A DNA stretch of 64,000 nucleotides from the NCBI RefSeq assembly GCF_000023585.1, contig NC_012914.1:4184001-4248000 (forward strand). The letters are read 5' to 3'. The position numbers and the translations under genes were made by a program. The stretch is from Paenibacillus sp. JDR-2 (GTDB lineage Bacteria; Bacillota; Bacilli; Paenibacillales; Paenibacillaceae). The notes beneath the pieces were generated by a model. It searched no databases, had not been told where the DNA came from, and saw only the letters and a program-made list of their open reading frames with translations. Positions 24,641-33,985 of this stretch are shown piece after piece (the stretch's first letter is position 1; each line of letters starts with the position of its first letter).

Positions 24641-25459
24641 TCAGCCTTTCACCGATCCCGCTGTCATTCCTTCAATAATAAAGCGCTGCAAGAAGAGATA
24701 TACGACCAGCATCGGCAGCATAACCGATAAAAGATCCGCGAATACAAACTGCCATTCCGTACCGTATTGCGAGACAAAGTTATAGACCGAGAACGGCAGC
24801 GTCCATTTGCTGCTGTCGCTTATAATATAAAGCGTGTTCGCGAAATCGTTCCAGGCGTAGATCGAAATAAATACCGTTACCGTAGCGATGGAAGGCTTAA
24901 GCAGCGGAAAAACAACTCTAAAGAAGGTATAGAAACTGCCTGCCCCGTCAATCGTCGCCGCTTCGTCCAGTTCCCGCGGCAGCGTCTTCACGAATCCGCT
25001 CATGATAAAGATCGTAAGCGGCAGATACAACGCGGCCAGAAATAGAATCAGCCCGATATATTCACCCGAAATATGAAGCGACTGCATGAGCTTTATCGAC
25101 GGAATCATGGAAGGCGGAGCAATCATTCCCGCGAAGAAGAAAATAAATAAGTAAGATACCCAGCGGCCCAAACGGCGCGACAGGAAAAATGCGCACATCG
25201 AGCCCGCGCCGACGGTTAAAGCAACCGTTGATACCGTAACCAGGACGCTATTTTTAAAACCGTTTAATAGTCGTCCTTCCACAAATACCGTCTTATAGTT
25301 GGACCACATCCACTTGGAAGGCAGGCTTAAATCCAGCTTTGCGGCTTCAGCCGGGCTTTTTAACGAACCCAGAACAATCAGCAAGAGCGGCAATATGATA
25401 ATCAAGCTGCCCAGAATCGCTATAAACGTACGCAGTACGGCCCCGTAGTTGATCTTCAT
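24641..25459 (-). CDS. Carbohydrate ABC transporter permease (MalG type)
   Basis: A 272-residue inner-membrane permease with six predicted helices. The binding-protein-dependent transport signature that docks the ATPase is seen as ELDEAATIDGAGSFYTFFRVVFP at about residues 165-187 (EAA-loop). It is the distal gene of a binding protein / MalF-type / MalG-type operon; its start overlaps the stop of the MalF-type gene by four bases. No ATPase gene is in the window; such systems usually share an MsmX-type ATPase encoded elsewhere. A terminator follows. Confidence 0.92.
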   Translation of the reverse strand: MKINYGAVLRTFIAILGSLIIILPLLLIVLGSLKSPAEAAKLDLSLPSKWMWSNYKTVFVEGRLLNGFKNSVLVTVSTVALTVGAGSMCAFFLSRRLGRWVSYLFIFFFAGMIAPPSMIPSIKLMQSLHISGEYIGLILFLAALYLPLTIFIMSGFVKTLPRELDEAATIDGAGSFYTFFRVVFPLLKPSIATVTVFISIYAWNDFANTLYIISDSSKWTLPFSVYNFVSQYGTEWQFVFADLLSVMLPMLVVYLFLQRFIIEGMTAGSVKG

Positions 25460-26325
25460 ACCGCAGTCTCCCCCCTCTTCATCAGCTTAACGAGGAGAAG
25501 AGAAACAATGGTTACCGACAGGAATAATACAACGTTAGCTGCTGTACCGTACGCATATAGCCCCGCGCCAAACTGCTTGAAAATAAACGTATTCATGACT
25601 TCGGTAGCCCCGGCAGGGCCCCCTCCCGTCGTTGTGTAAATAAGCTCAAAGGTTTTCATGGAACCAATCATGCTTAGAAGAACGCTAATGGTTACCACCG
25701 GCGCCAGAATTGGCATAACGACGAAACGCAATCGTTGAAAATACGTTGTTCCGTCGATTACGGCCGCTTCAATCATGTCCTTCGAAATGCCTTGAAGACC
25801 TGCCAGATACAGAGCCATCGATGAACCTGCCCATTGCCATACGGCTACTCCGGTAATGGAATATAACGCAAGCTTGGGATCGCCGATCCAATCCTTTGCG
25901 ATTGAGGATAATCCGAAAATGTCTAAAAATTGATTCAGTATGCCGTTTGGATGAAGAACAATCGTAAACATATAGCCTACAACCAAAGCACTTAAAATAC
26001 ACGGTAAAAAGAATACGCTCCGGAAGAAATTGCGTCCTCCGATGGTGGTGTTCATAAGAAGGGCTAGGATAACACCTAGCCCGTTTTGCAGAACCGTAAC
26101 AATAACGGCGTAAATGACCGTATGCTTCATAGCCGTATACATCGGTTTTGTGCTTAACAGCTCCTTAAACTGATCAAAGCCAACGAATTTAATCGTATCC
26201 TTATACGGAGACCAGTCGGTAAGCGAGTAATAGAACCCGGATAAAGTCGGGAACACATACATAATCGAATAAATCGCAAGTGCAGGAACAATTAACCATA
26301 AGGGGTACATTCTTCTATGCAGCAT
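25456..26325 (-). CDS. Carbohydrate ABC transporter permease (MalF type)
   Basis: A 289-residue inner-membrane permease with six predicted helices (IVPALAIYSIMYVFPTLSGFY first). The EAA loop is MIEAAVIDGTTYFQRLRFVVMP near residue 190. It pairs with the MalG-type permease downstream (4-base overlap) and follows the binding protein gene by 25 bases. The sugar is unknown; the neighbouring secreted GH3 enzyme and the divergent sensor/regulator pair suggest an oligosaccharide from plant cell wall. Confidence 0.92.
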   Translation of the reverse strand: MLHRRMYPLWLIVPALAIYSIMYVFPTLSGFYYSLTDWSPYKDTIKFVGFDQFKELLSTKPMYTAMKHTVIYAVIVTVLQNGLGVILALLMNTTIGGRNFFRSVFFLPCILSALVVGYMFTIVLHPNGILNQFLDIFGLSSIAKDWIGDPKLALYSITGVAVWQWAGSSMALYLAGLQGISKDMIEAAVIDGTTYFQRLRFVVMPILAPVVTISVLLSMIGSMKTFELIYTTTGGGPAGATEVMNTFIFKQFGAGLYAYGTAANVVLFLSVTIVSLLLVKLMKRGETAV

Positions 26326-26350
26326 AGTCCCCCACTCCTTCCTTAGGGGA

Positions 26351-27682
26351 TTAGAAACCGGCTATACCAGCCGCCTTCGCCCCTTTATCTATGTTGGATT
26401 GCAAGCTCTTAGCAACGCCTTCGGCAGACAATTGGCCGCCGTACAGCTGTTGAAGAATGCTTTGATAATCGCCGATATCAATGATGGACAAGGCATTAAA
26501 GAATGGTACCGCTTTGCCGCTCTCCACATAAGTGTTCATATCGGAAGTTCCCGGATTGAGATCAACGCTAAGACCTGTCCAAGTCGGAATCGACTTCACC
26601 TCATTGAAATACTTCGTCAGCTCTTCCTGGCTGCTGAAGAAATTCAGGAAATCCTTGGCCGCATCCACATTTTTGGAGTTTTTAAGAACATACAGACCGT
26701 TAGGATCGGAGATTGCCGCGTAGCTGTCGCCATCCGCCGGAAGCGGGAACATACCGATTTGAGCATCCGAATATTTCTCAAGCAGCGGGCTGACAGCCCA
26801 ATCGGCCTGGAAGATCATGGCGGATTTCCCGGTAGCCACTTGCTCAAGGGACATGTCATACGTTGCGGAGAACAGATCCTTATTCACATAGCCGCTCTTC
26901 TGCAAGTCGCTTTGTCTTTGAAGAACATCAACAAACTCCGGCACTTGGTCATAAGTAACCTGGCGCGCATTCAGCTTATCCATCAGATCCGGCTGCTTGT
27001 TAATGACATTCGCCATAGCGTCAAACGAGAAGATTTGCAGCGGCCAGCCTTCCTTGCCCGCTTCGTAAATCGGCGTAATTCCGGCAGCTTTGATTTTCTC
27101 GCAAGCTGCTAGGAACTCCTCGTAAGTCGTCGGAATCTCAATACCCAGATCCGAGAATACCTTTTTGTTGTACAGCACGCCGCCAACGCTTAAGCCCGTC
27201 ACCGGAATCCCGTACAATTTATCTTTCGATTTAAGGAAATATTTGCTGACAGCAGGGTTAATGCGCGATACAAACTCTTCATTGCTGAGATCCAGAAGGT
27301 TTTTCTCCGGCTGAAGTTGGCTGATCGCACCTGCTTGGCTCCAGTAGAACAACAGATCAGGCGCATCCTGAGTAGCAAGGCGGGTATTCACCAAATCCTT
27401 GTAGCTATTAACCGGAGCGCTTTGGATATCCAGCTTATTTCCGGTCTGCTGTTCGTAATCGTCGAATATCATCTGCCACTTTTTCTCTTTCAACCAATCG
27501 CTTGCTACCAGAACTTTAAGAGTGACGGGCTTTTTGTCGGTCGACTGCGTAGCAGCCGGAGTTGCTCCCGCGTTAGTAGTCTCGCTCGAGTTATTTCCGT
27601 TATTTCCGTTACCTTGGCTGCATGCTGACAGCATGACGGTCAGTCCGACTAATACAACTGCCGCTCTTTTCCCCATTGCCAT
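26351..27682 (-). CDS. Extracellular sugar-binding lipoprotein of ABC transporter
   Basis: A 443-residue type-1 solute-binding protein. The lipoprotein signal is clear: MGKRAAVVLVGLTVMLSACS with the lipobox LSAC, followed by a linker rich in N, G, T and S. The mature part has the SBP_bac_1 pattern (VTLKVLVASDWLKEKKWQMI; ATGKSAMIFQADWAVSPLLE near residue 283; SDPNGLYVLKNSKN). ATG 27682 has GGAGGGG about six bases upstream. It delivers sugar to the two permeases downstream. Divergent from the sensor kinase gene, as in other YesMN-controlled uptake modules. Confidence 0.92.
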   Translation of the reverse strand: MAMGKRAAVVLVGLTVMLSACSQGNGNNGNNSSETTNAGATPAATQSTDKKPVTLKVLVASDWLKEKKWQMIFDDYEQQTGNKLDIQSAPVNSYKDLVNTRLATQDAPDLLFYWSQAGAISQLQPEKNLLDLSNEEFVSRINPAVSKYFLKSKDKLYGIPVTGLSVGGVLYNKKVFSDLGIEIPTTYEEFLAACEKIKAAGITPIYEAGKEGWPLQIFSFDAMANVINKQPDLMDKLNARQVTYDQVPEFVDVLQRQSDLQKSGYVNKDLFSATYDMSLEQVATGKSAMIFQADWAVSPLLEKYSDAQIGMFPLPADGDSYAAISDPNGLYVLKNSKNVDAAKDFLNFFSSQEELTKYFNEVKSIPTWTGLSVDLNPGTSDMNTYVESGKAVPFFNALSIIDIGDYQSILQQLYGGQLSAEGVAKSLQSNIDKGAKAAGIAGF

Positions 27683-27825
27683 GATGACCCCTCCGATTTG
27701 TATAATCGTGTTATTTGCTTAGTGCTTCTTTATCTTAGAGTATTAACCCCTGCATCGGAATGGAAAAACTGTACTTGAAGCCTGTAAAATCTGAACCTTT
27801 GCATAATCTCTTTTTGACTGCATGC

Positions 27826-27831
27826 TATAAT
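27826..27831 (+). promoter_or_regulatory. Extended -10 of the divergent sensor kinase gene
   Basis: TGC-TATAAT lies 22 bases before the ATG at 27853. No good -35 box is present at 17 bases, as is usual for extended -10 promoters. Confidence 0.45.
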
Positions 27832-27852
27832 ACCTTCACAGGAGGGGAACCT

Positions 27853-29645
27853 ATGCAGCTCACTATTCACACTCGTTTATTCCTTAGTTTTACGCTTCTT
27901 TGTTCGATTCTTGTCGCCAGCAGCAGCTTTCTCTTCTATAGACAAACCTCTAAGGATCTAGCCATCCGCGGCGAGGAAACGAACAGACAACAGCTATACC
28001 GTTATCAGGAAGCGCTCGATAATATGATAGAAGATCTGGACCGCATCTCCGCGCAAGTGATCTATAGTTCCGATATTAAAAATTACTTATATGAGCAAAG
28101 CCAGGAAGAGTCTTCTTCCTTCCAGAGTTATGCCAAGCGTAAGAAGTACGAGGACTTACTGGCTTCCTTAAACGGTCCGTGGTTTATCGCCACTCAGATC
28201 AATCTGATTACATTAGAAGGCTTCTTTCTGACTTACGGTCAGAACATGAACAATACGGTCTCCGACCTTGAGGCTCAAATACGCGATGCCCGCTGGATTC
28301 AGGATGCCATTAAGCTGGATGGCGAAAAGCTACTTGTACCTCCTCATTCCAGCAAATGGCAGCAAACCTTGCCTTTTAACTTTTCCCTGGTGCGAAGCTT
28401 TCGATTCCCCGCTTCTCAACGCCTGCCGTCGTTGAGGTCGAACAAACCTACGAGCATCTGTCCGATGCGATGGAGATTGGCCGGAACGGGAATTCGCAAG
28501 CAAAAGTTTACGTCAAAGATGATTCAGGAAATGTGTTTTACCCCCTCGTAGAACCTGACCATGCCCAGCCCGCGCTGCCGCAGTGGACCGGAGACGTGAA
28601 AGAAATCGGTCGCGAGAACAGCAATGATACCGATATATGGAGCCAGCTTCGTTCCGACTACAGCGGTCTGACGGTTATGATAGAGCAGCCGAAAAACGAA
28701 TTTATGCAGCCGATCGCCCATCTCCGCCGGATTACATGGGTCCTCGCTATTCTTGGCGAAGTCGTGTCGTTAATGATTGCGTACTTTTTGTCCGCGGGCA
28801 TATCCGCACCGATCCGCTACTTACAGAAACGGTTAGAGAAACTAACCATAGACAACGTGAATACCGTACCTGTCAAGAAATTGAACAGAACCAAAGAAAT
28901 CGCGGTCCTGTACTCTACCTTTGAGTCGATGAAGGAAAGTCTGAATCATTCTTTAAATGAAGTACTGCAATCGCAAAAACGCGAAAATCTTGCCCATTTG
29001 CAAGCGATGTACGCGCAGATGAACCCGCATTTTCTATTTAACACCTTAACCGCCATGGCCTCCTACGCGGAAGAATCCGGTTTTCCCGACCAGGCCAGGA
29101 TTGCTCAGAAGCTTAGCGGTATGCTGCGATACGCTACAAACTCTTTATCTGAGGCCGTAACCTTGAAGCAAGAAATGCAGTACACCGTGCAATACATGGA
29201 TTTGATGCAGTTCCGGTACGAGGGGCAGTTCAATTTTACCGTTCATGTTGACCCGGATCTGGAATATGAGCCCGTACCCAAGTTTCTGCTTCAGCCTCTT
29301 GTAGAGAACTCGTTCACGCATGGCTTCCAGATGGCTAGACCTCCTTGGAAAATCGAATTGTCAGCCGTGGTATCCGAGAGCTTGGATGAATGGGAGATTC
29401 GCATGAGCGATAACGGATCCGGATTTTCGGAGGAAGCTCTAAGGGAGACGCAAACGCTTATTGCAGAGCTGAATGAAGGACAGATTCGCCAATTAGAGAA
29501 CTTGTCCGCGCAAGGAATCGGTAATCTGGGTATTGTCAACACCTTAACGAGATGCCGGCTTTTCTGGAACGAAAAGGTTCAATTTGAACTCCGCAATCGG
29601 CAGCAAGGGATGGAATTTACATTACGTATCAGGAGGTCAATCTAA
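27853..29645 (+). pseudogene. YesM-type sensor histidine kinase, interrupted by a frameshift
   Basis: Start ATG 27853 with AGGAGGGG five bases upstream. The first frame gives the membrane anchor (FLSFTLLCSILVASSSFLFY) and the first part of the extracellular sensor. Near 28400-28415 the reading has to shift to another frame, which continues with STPAVVEVEQTYEHLSDAM, a second membrane helix (VLAILGEVVSLMIAYFLSA), HAMP-like region, the phospho-acceptor MNPHFLFNTL and an ATP-binding domain (LLQPLVENSFTHGF, DNGSGF, GIGNLGIVNTL). Together about 597 residues, normal for the family. One missing base explains it. The response regulator gene overlaps its stop (TAATG). If real, the kinase is truncated in the sensor domain. 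Confidence 0.8.
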
Positions 29646-31156
29646 TGTTCCGTACGATTATTGTGGAGGACGAGCCCCGGATCCTGCGTTATTTGAAGGA
29701 TAAAATCATGAAGCTGAATCCGGATTTTAAGGTTGTGGGCACCTATAATAACGGTGAAGATGCGTTAATTGAGCTTCATTGGACGCAGCCTCATGTCCTT
29801 ATTGCGGATATCCGCATGCCCGTGATGAATGGACTGGAATTGATCTCCCAGGTTAAAAATAAGCTGCCGGATATTCAATGCGCCATTATTAGCGGATACG
29901 ATGACTATGCTTATCTGCGCGAAGCGATCAAGCTGGAAATTACCGATTATCTTCTGAAACCCGCAACGGATTTAGAGATCGTCCAGCTGCTCGATAATTT
30001 GAAAAGCAAGCTGCTGCTCAATCAATCTTTGCTGGAACGAGAGGTTGGCAAGCAGCTGCTTGAAGCTTCCGCCAACGAGCAGTTGCACATTCAGTGGGAT
30101 GATATTGCGCAAGAGCTTTTCTACCATGCCAATTACTTGCTTGTATATGCCTGGTCGCCATTCGGCGAAGTAACAGCAGCCTTTAAATCCAGCTGCGAAG
30201 CTCTACTCTATGATGGCGAGCGTTGTTATCCTCTTGCTTCAGGAAACAGCAATACGGCGATCTTGATGGTTGGCGTTTACTCCTGCTCTCCTGAACGGTT
30301 ATCCGAATGGAAAGCTGTATTAACTTCGAGACTTAAATCCGATTCCTATGATACAGTCTCTATTTCATTATCAACAAAAGGGCTAAAACCCGTTCCGGCC
30401 TTATTAGCGGATGCCAAGAGACAAACGGTCCTGCAAAGCCGGTTTCAGCCCTATTGCTTCCTAAGCGGCGAGGAAGGACATGAGGACATACGCCGTTACT
30501 TGGATGCTTTGACTCCGGCTCTGCACCGGATGGCGCAGCATATTATCAAACAGCAAAAGCAATATTTCGTTAAGGAATTGGACCGGCTGCTCTCCCCGAC
30601 TGGAGCGCATGCTCCTATTACACGAAAGGGATGGGATAATCTGCTGCTCTATCTATCGCACACGCTGCATGCCGTCACGAAGGAATCGCTTCGCACAACA
30701 TTTGACTCCAAGCAAGCGATGGAATCGGAATTGACGGAAGAGGTCTGGAAGGCCAAAAGCACAGCCGAGCTCGGCAGTCACGTTATGGAGATCCTGAGCT
30801 CCTATTTCTTCAAATCCGAACTCGAGCAGCGCGCGCAAAAAGACTGGGCGGAAGATGCAAAGAAATATATATTGGCTCATTTCACGGAGAACATCTCGCT
30901 AAGCACCATCGCAGACACCTTCCAGTTAAACTCTTCGTACCTTAATCGATTATTCAAGCAAGCCTATCAAATCTCCATTCCCGATTTTCTCGTACAGATC
31001 CGGATGGAGGAAGCTTGCCGCTTCATTAAAGAAAACCCCTATGTGCTGATCAAGGAAATCGCTGAGCATGTTGGCTATTTGGATGCCTTTTACTTCAGCA
31101 AAGTGTTTAAGCAACATACGGGATACAGCCCTAGTGATTATAAGAATCTTAGTTAG
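29645..31156 (+). CDS. Response regulator with C-terminal AraC DNA-binding domain
   Basis: A 503-residue YesN-type regulator. Receiver domain residues 1-120 with acidic pocket EDEP (8-10), phospho-acceptor Asp55 in LIADIRMP and Lys in LLKPAT near 105. A long middle region of unassigned fold (about 130-395) is followed by an AraC domain (about 405-500, LSTIADTFQLNSSYLNRLFKQ, IAEHVGYLDAFYFSKVFKQ). ATG overlaps the stop of the kinase gene, so translation is coupled. It probably activates the divergent binding-protein/permease operon in response to the extracellular sugar seen by the kinase. Confidence 0.92.
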   Translation: MFRTIIVEDEPRILRYLKDKIMKLNPDFKVVGTYNNGEDALIELHWTQPHVLIADIRMPVMNGLELISQVKNKLPDIQCAIISGYDDYAYLREAIKLEITDYLLKPATDLEIVQLLDNLKSKLLLNQSLLEREVGKQLLEASANEQLHIQWDDIAQELFYHANYLLVYAWSPFGEVTAAFKSSCEALLYDGERCYPLASGNSNTAILMVGVYSCSPERLSEWKAVLTSRLKSDSYDTVSISLSTKGLKPVPALLADAKRQTVLQSRFQPYCFLSGEEGHEDIRRYLDALTPALHRMAQHIIKQQKQYFVKELDRLLSPTGAHAPITRKGWDNLLLYLSHTLHAVTKESLRTTFDSKQAMESELTEEVWKAKSTAELGSHVMEILSSYFFKSELEQRAQKDWAEDAKKYILAHFTENISLSTIADTFQLNSSYLNRLFKQAYQISIPDFLVQIRMEEACRFIKENPYVLIKEIAEHVGYLDAFYFSKVFKQHTGYSPSDYKNLS

Positions 31157-31172
31157 ACTTGCAGGAACGAAT

Positions 31173-31206
31173 AGGCCGCCGGTAATAATTAACCGGCGGC
31201 CTTTTT
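31173..31206. terminator. Strong bidirectional terminator
   Basis: Perfect stem AGGCCGCCGGT (31173-31183) / ACCGGCGGCCT (31192-31202) with loop AATAATTA and a T tail. It separates the convergent response regulator and GH106-like genes. Confidence 0.92.
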
Positions 31207-31210
31207 ATGT

Positions 31211-33901
31211 CTATGTTCTAATAGGCCGTCCAGCCGGCTCCGTAATTTTCTTAACCGTAACCGGTCCGATAAGTCCGCTAGGCTCCTGCTGCGCAAAGGA
31301 TGACAAGAAGTCGCGTTGATCCTTCGCAAGCGTATTTGTTACTTCAATGACAAGCTTGTTTATCCCCTTCTTCAGTAAACCACTGATCTCCATGCGGTAT
31401 GGAGGACAGATGCGGACGCCCGCCTGCTCGCCGTTTAACCATACCTCTGCCGTTTCGTACACTTCCCCCAATTCGAGAATAGCTTGTTCCGACGACTCAC
31501 TCCATTCAAATTCCGTTTCATAACGGAATGTGCCGCTAAACCGCGGCAAATAATCCGGCCTGCTCATATTCGATAATGCCGCGAGTTGGCCCCATTGCTT
31601 GAAGCTAGGGTAATGCACGGCTTCAGCGATCGAAACGCTCCATTCTCCCGTCAATTCGAAAACCGCTTCAACGGCATACGATGGCAGCGCGGTACATGTT
31701 TCAAGATCCTTTCCGTGCAGGAGAACAACCGATTCGTACGGAGAAAGGACCAGCTGCACCGTTTTTAATTCGCCGCCCTTTCCTATTGCCTTTACCTTGC
31801 TCAACCGATTCAAGTAAGCATCATAAGCGTAGACATCGCCTTGAATCGAAACGGGCAACTCAAGCTTCGTATCCAGCGTTTGATACGGGTGTTCATTAAA
31901 GAACATCCATACATCCAGGCCTTCATGTTGATAATGATAGTTCCGCAGATACGGCTGGTACTGATCAGCCCTAATCTCATAATAACCGCTTGCCGTAAGT
32001 TCCTGCGCCAGGATGTCCAAAGCTACCCGCTTCACCTTCGGATGATTGGCAAGAGTAAATAATTCATCAGCAGCATCCAATCCCTCGCTTGTTCGTGATG
32101 GCAGTTCTTCGACAAAGAAGATCTCCAGACCTTGCTCAGCGTATTGCACTAGACTTCGAATGATCGCTGCAGGAAGAGCCTCCGCGTAAGGCACGATCAG
32201 GCATTTGTAGTCTTCTTGGTGAACAACCAGCCTATTGTCCTTTATGCTGGCTGATTCCAATAGAACATCGATAGGAAGAATATCGCAGTCGATCTGATGC
32301 TGCATCAATACCTTTGCCGGTTTATGAAAATACATCGCTTTCCCGGACCACTCTGCTTCGGCATGATACATGACAGCGGCGGTCGCTACATGTCTTCCGC
32401 CTGAAATCAAGTGACTCATCCGATTTATATAGTGGTTTAAATGCTTATAGTAGCGGTATTGCGGATTTTTTCCGTCAGCATACATATGCGGCGGACAATC
32501 CGGTTCCGGGAACGCTTTTTGCGTAAAGGCATGCGGTACAAAGTAGTTCACGCCGCGAACCAGCATATGGTCGGTCAACCACTTCATCAGCTTCAGACCT
32601 TCCGTCCAGCCATAAGCGCCGTACACTTCGCACATGGTCCTGCCTTGTTTTTTCGGGTCAATATGAGCAAGTGATACTCCTAACTTAGCTAAGCCATAAT
32701 GAAAAAACTCGCTGTCTGCTTCACCCGATGTATTGCGGAAGCTCAATTCGTCGAAGCCGGGAACAATCTGCCACAACACGACATCAAGCCCCGACATGCC
32801 TTGCCCCCAGAGCGAACGGAAGAAATGCCCCGGGCCTGGCCCAAGTCTGGCATGCACATTGTTATCTTCGAGGACATGCCCGATATATTCGACTCCCCGC
32901 GCTCTGCACCAATCTCCGATCTGGCTGCAGAAGTTATCCGCATAAAGCTTGCTGACAATGTTCATATACGCGTAGCGCACAGCGTTAAATTGTGCCGACT
33001 CATCCTCCTGCCAAAGAAGATACAGCTTCTTGCGGTAGTCTCCCCCAAGTGCCTGCTCCAGCAAGCCCGGCATTGCACTGCTCCACGGAAGCGGCACTCC
33101 CTTTTTACCCGGTCTCGATTGAAAATCAAAGGTCGTTTTATCGTTATAGAATCCGGGTTCATCGGAAAAGAATCCCGCAAAGGTGCTGCCGAAATCCGCT
33201 TTATAGCGTTTATAGACGGCTTCATACACCGTATCGAGCAAAATACGGACGGAGTCCCGAACCAGCGGATTCAGGTAATCTTCTTGCGCGGCACTTCCCC
33301 CATCCTTGCTTTCCGAAATAACGAATACCCTCCAATACCCTTCCGGAATATCCCAATACAGGATGCCGTCCGTGATAAGGTCGGTTAGATCTATACACTC
33401 ATTAAGTAATGAACCATCAGAAGAATCCCGGCGTACCGCTGCAACCGAAATGAGCTTATTTTTGCCTTTGGCATTCTCTAGCGTGGAAAATGTCGGCCGA
33501 AGTCCGTTCATCAACAGCGTATCCAGCAAGAGAGAGGTGCCATTTGCCGGCCCAACCGTATCGATATAACGCTCGGCCAAGAACTTGCGGTGAAGCTCTT
33601 CCGGAGCCTGCTTCACCTTGCCTGCCGCATGCCCCGTCGGAAAATGATCGTCATCCAGCAGCCATACCTTCATGCCGCGTTGCCTTGCCTCGTCCATAAT
33701 GATATCCATATCCGCCCACCACTTCGGACCGAGGAAATCCGGATGCGGCCGGGCTTCAACACAGACGGCGCCGATTCCCGCTTCATGAACCCGGGCCATC
33801 TCCTCCCGGATCCTATGCTCATCTTCCCCATGCTGCCAAAGAAACGGAAGAATATAATTATGTTCCCGGCCTTCAAGCACTTCCTTAAGTCGATTACTCA
33901 T
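31211..33901 (-). CDS. Large GH106-like glycosyl hydrolase (alpha-L-rhamnosidase type)
   Basis: A cytoplasmic protein of 896 residues without signal peptide. The N-terminal TIM-barrel region (about residues 15-560) begins with YILPFLWQHGEDEHRIREEM, ARVHEAGIGAVCVEARPHPD and VWLLDDDHFPTGHAAG, the pattern of GH106-type and related unclassified families; FAGFFSDEPGFY near 242 is a typical catalytic-strand motif. The C-terminus (about 760-890, LSGTFRYETEF..., EVWLNGEQAG) is a jelly-roll sugar-binding fold as in GH2/GH106. It follows the binding protein gene of the second sugar module but is separated by a terminator. Rhamnosidase activity is inferred from family resemblance. Confidence 0.75.
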   Translation of the reverse strand: MSNRLKEVLEGREHNYILPFLWQHGEDEHRIREEMARVHEAGIGAVCVEARPHPDFLGPKWWADMDIIMDEARQRGMKVWLLDDDHFPTGHAAGKVKQAPEELHRKFLAERYIDTVGPANGTSLLLDTLLMNGLRPTFSTLENAKGKNKLISVAAVRRDSSDGSLLNECIDLTDLITDGILYWDIPEGYWRVFVISESKDGGSAAQEDYLNPLVRDSVRILLDTVYEAVYKRYKADFGSTFAGFFSDEPGFYNDKTTFDFQSRPGKKGVPLPWSSAMPGLLEQALGGDYRKKLYLLWQEDESAQFNAVRYAYMNIVSKLYADNFCSQIGDWCRARGVEYIGHVLEDNNVHARLGPGPGHFFRSLWGQGMSGLDVVLWQIVPGFDELSFRNTSGEADSEFFHYGLAKLGVSLAHIDPKKQGRTMCEVYGAYGWTEGLKLMKWLTDHMLVRGVNYFVPHAFTQKAFPEPDCPPHMYADGKNPQYRYYKHLNHYINRMSHLISGGRHVATAAVMYHAEAEWSGKAMYFHKPAKVLMQHQIDCDILPIDVLLESASIKDNRLVVHQEDYKCLIVPYAEALPAAIIRSLVQYAEQGLEIFFVEELPSRTSEGLDAADELFTLANHPKVKRVALDILAQELTASGYYEIRADQYQPYLRNYHYQHEGLDVWMFFNEHPYQTLDTKLELPVSIQGDVYAYDAYLNRLSKVKAIGKGGELKTVQLVLSPYESVVLLHGKDLETCTALPSYAVEAVFELTGEWSVSIAEAVHYPSFKQWGQLAALSNMSRPDYLPRFSGTFRYETEFEWSESSEQAILELGEVYETAEVWLNGEQAGVRICPPYRMEISGLLKKGINKLVIEVTNTLAKDQRDFLSSFAQQEPSGLIGPVTVKKITEPAGRPIRT

Positions 33902-33925
33902 GATTGCCTCCCGTGAAAGCTCTAT

Positions 33926-33974
33926 TAAAAAATCCGCCCGTCTTGGACTCGGGTACGGGTCGATACGGGCGGAT
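33926..33974 (-). terminator. Terminator after the LplA-like gene
   Basis: ATCCGCCCGT (33932-33941) pairs with ACGGGCGGAT (33965-33974); six U residues follow on the minus strand (complement of 33926-33931). It lies between the binding protein gene and the GH106-like gene, so the latter may depend on read-through. Confidence 0.8.
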
Positions 33975-33985
33975 ATCCATAGAGA

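Noticed and set aside
26399-27112. 237-codon plus-strand frame inside the binding protein gene
   Set aside because: Antisense shadow; the minus-strand product is a textbook lipoprotein.
32699-33388. 229-codon plus-strand frame inside the GH106-like gene
   Set aside because: Antisense shadow of the intact 896-residue protein.
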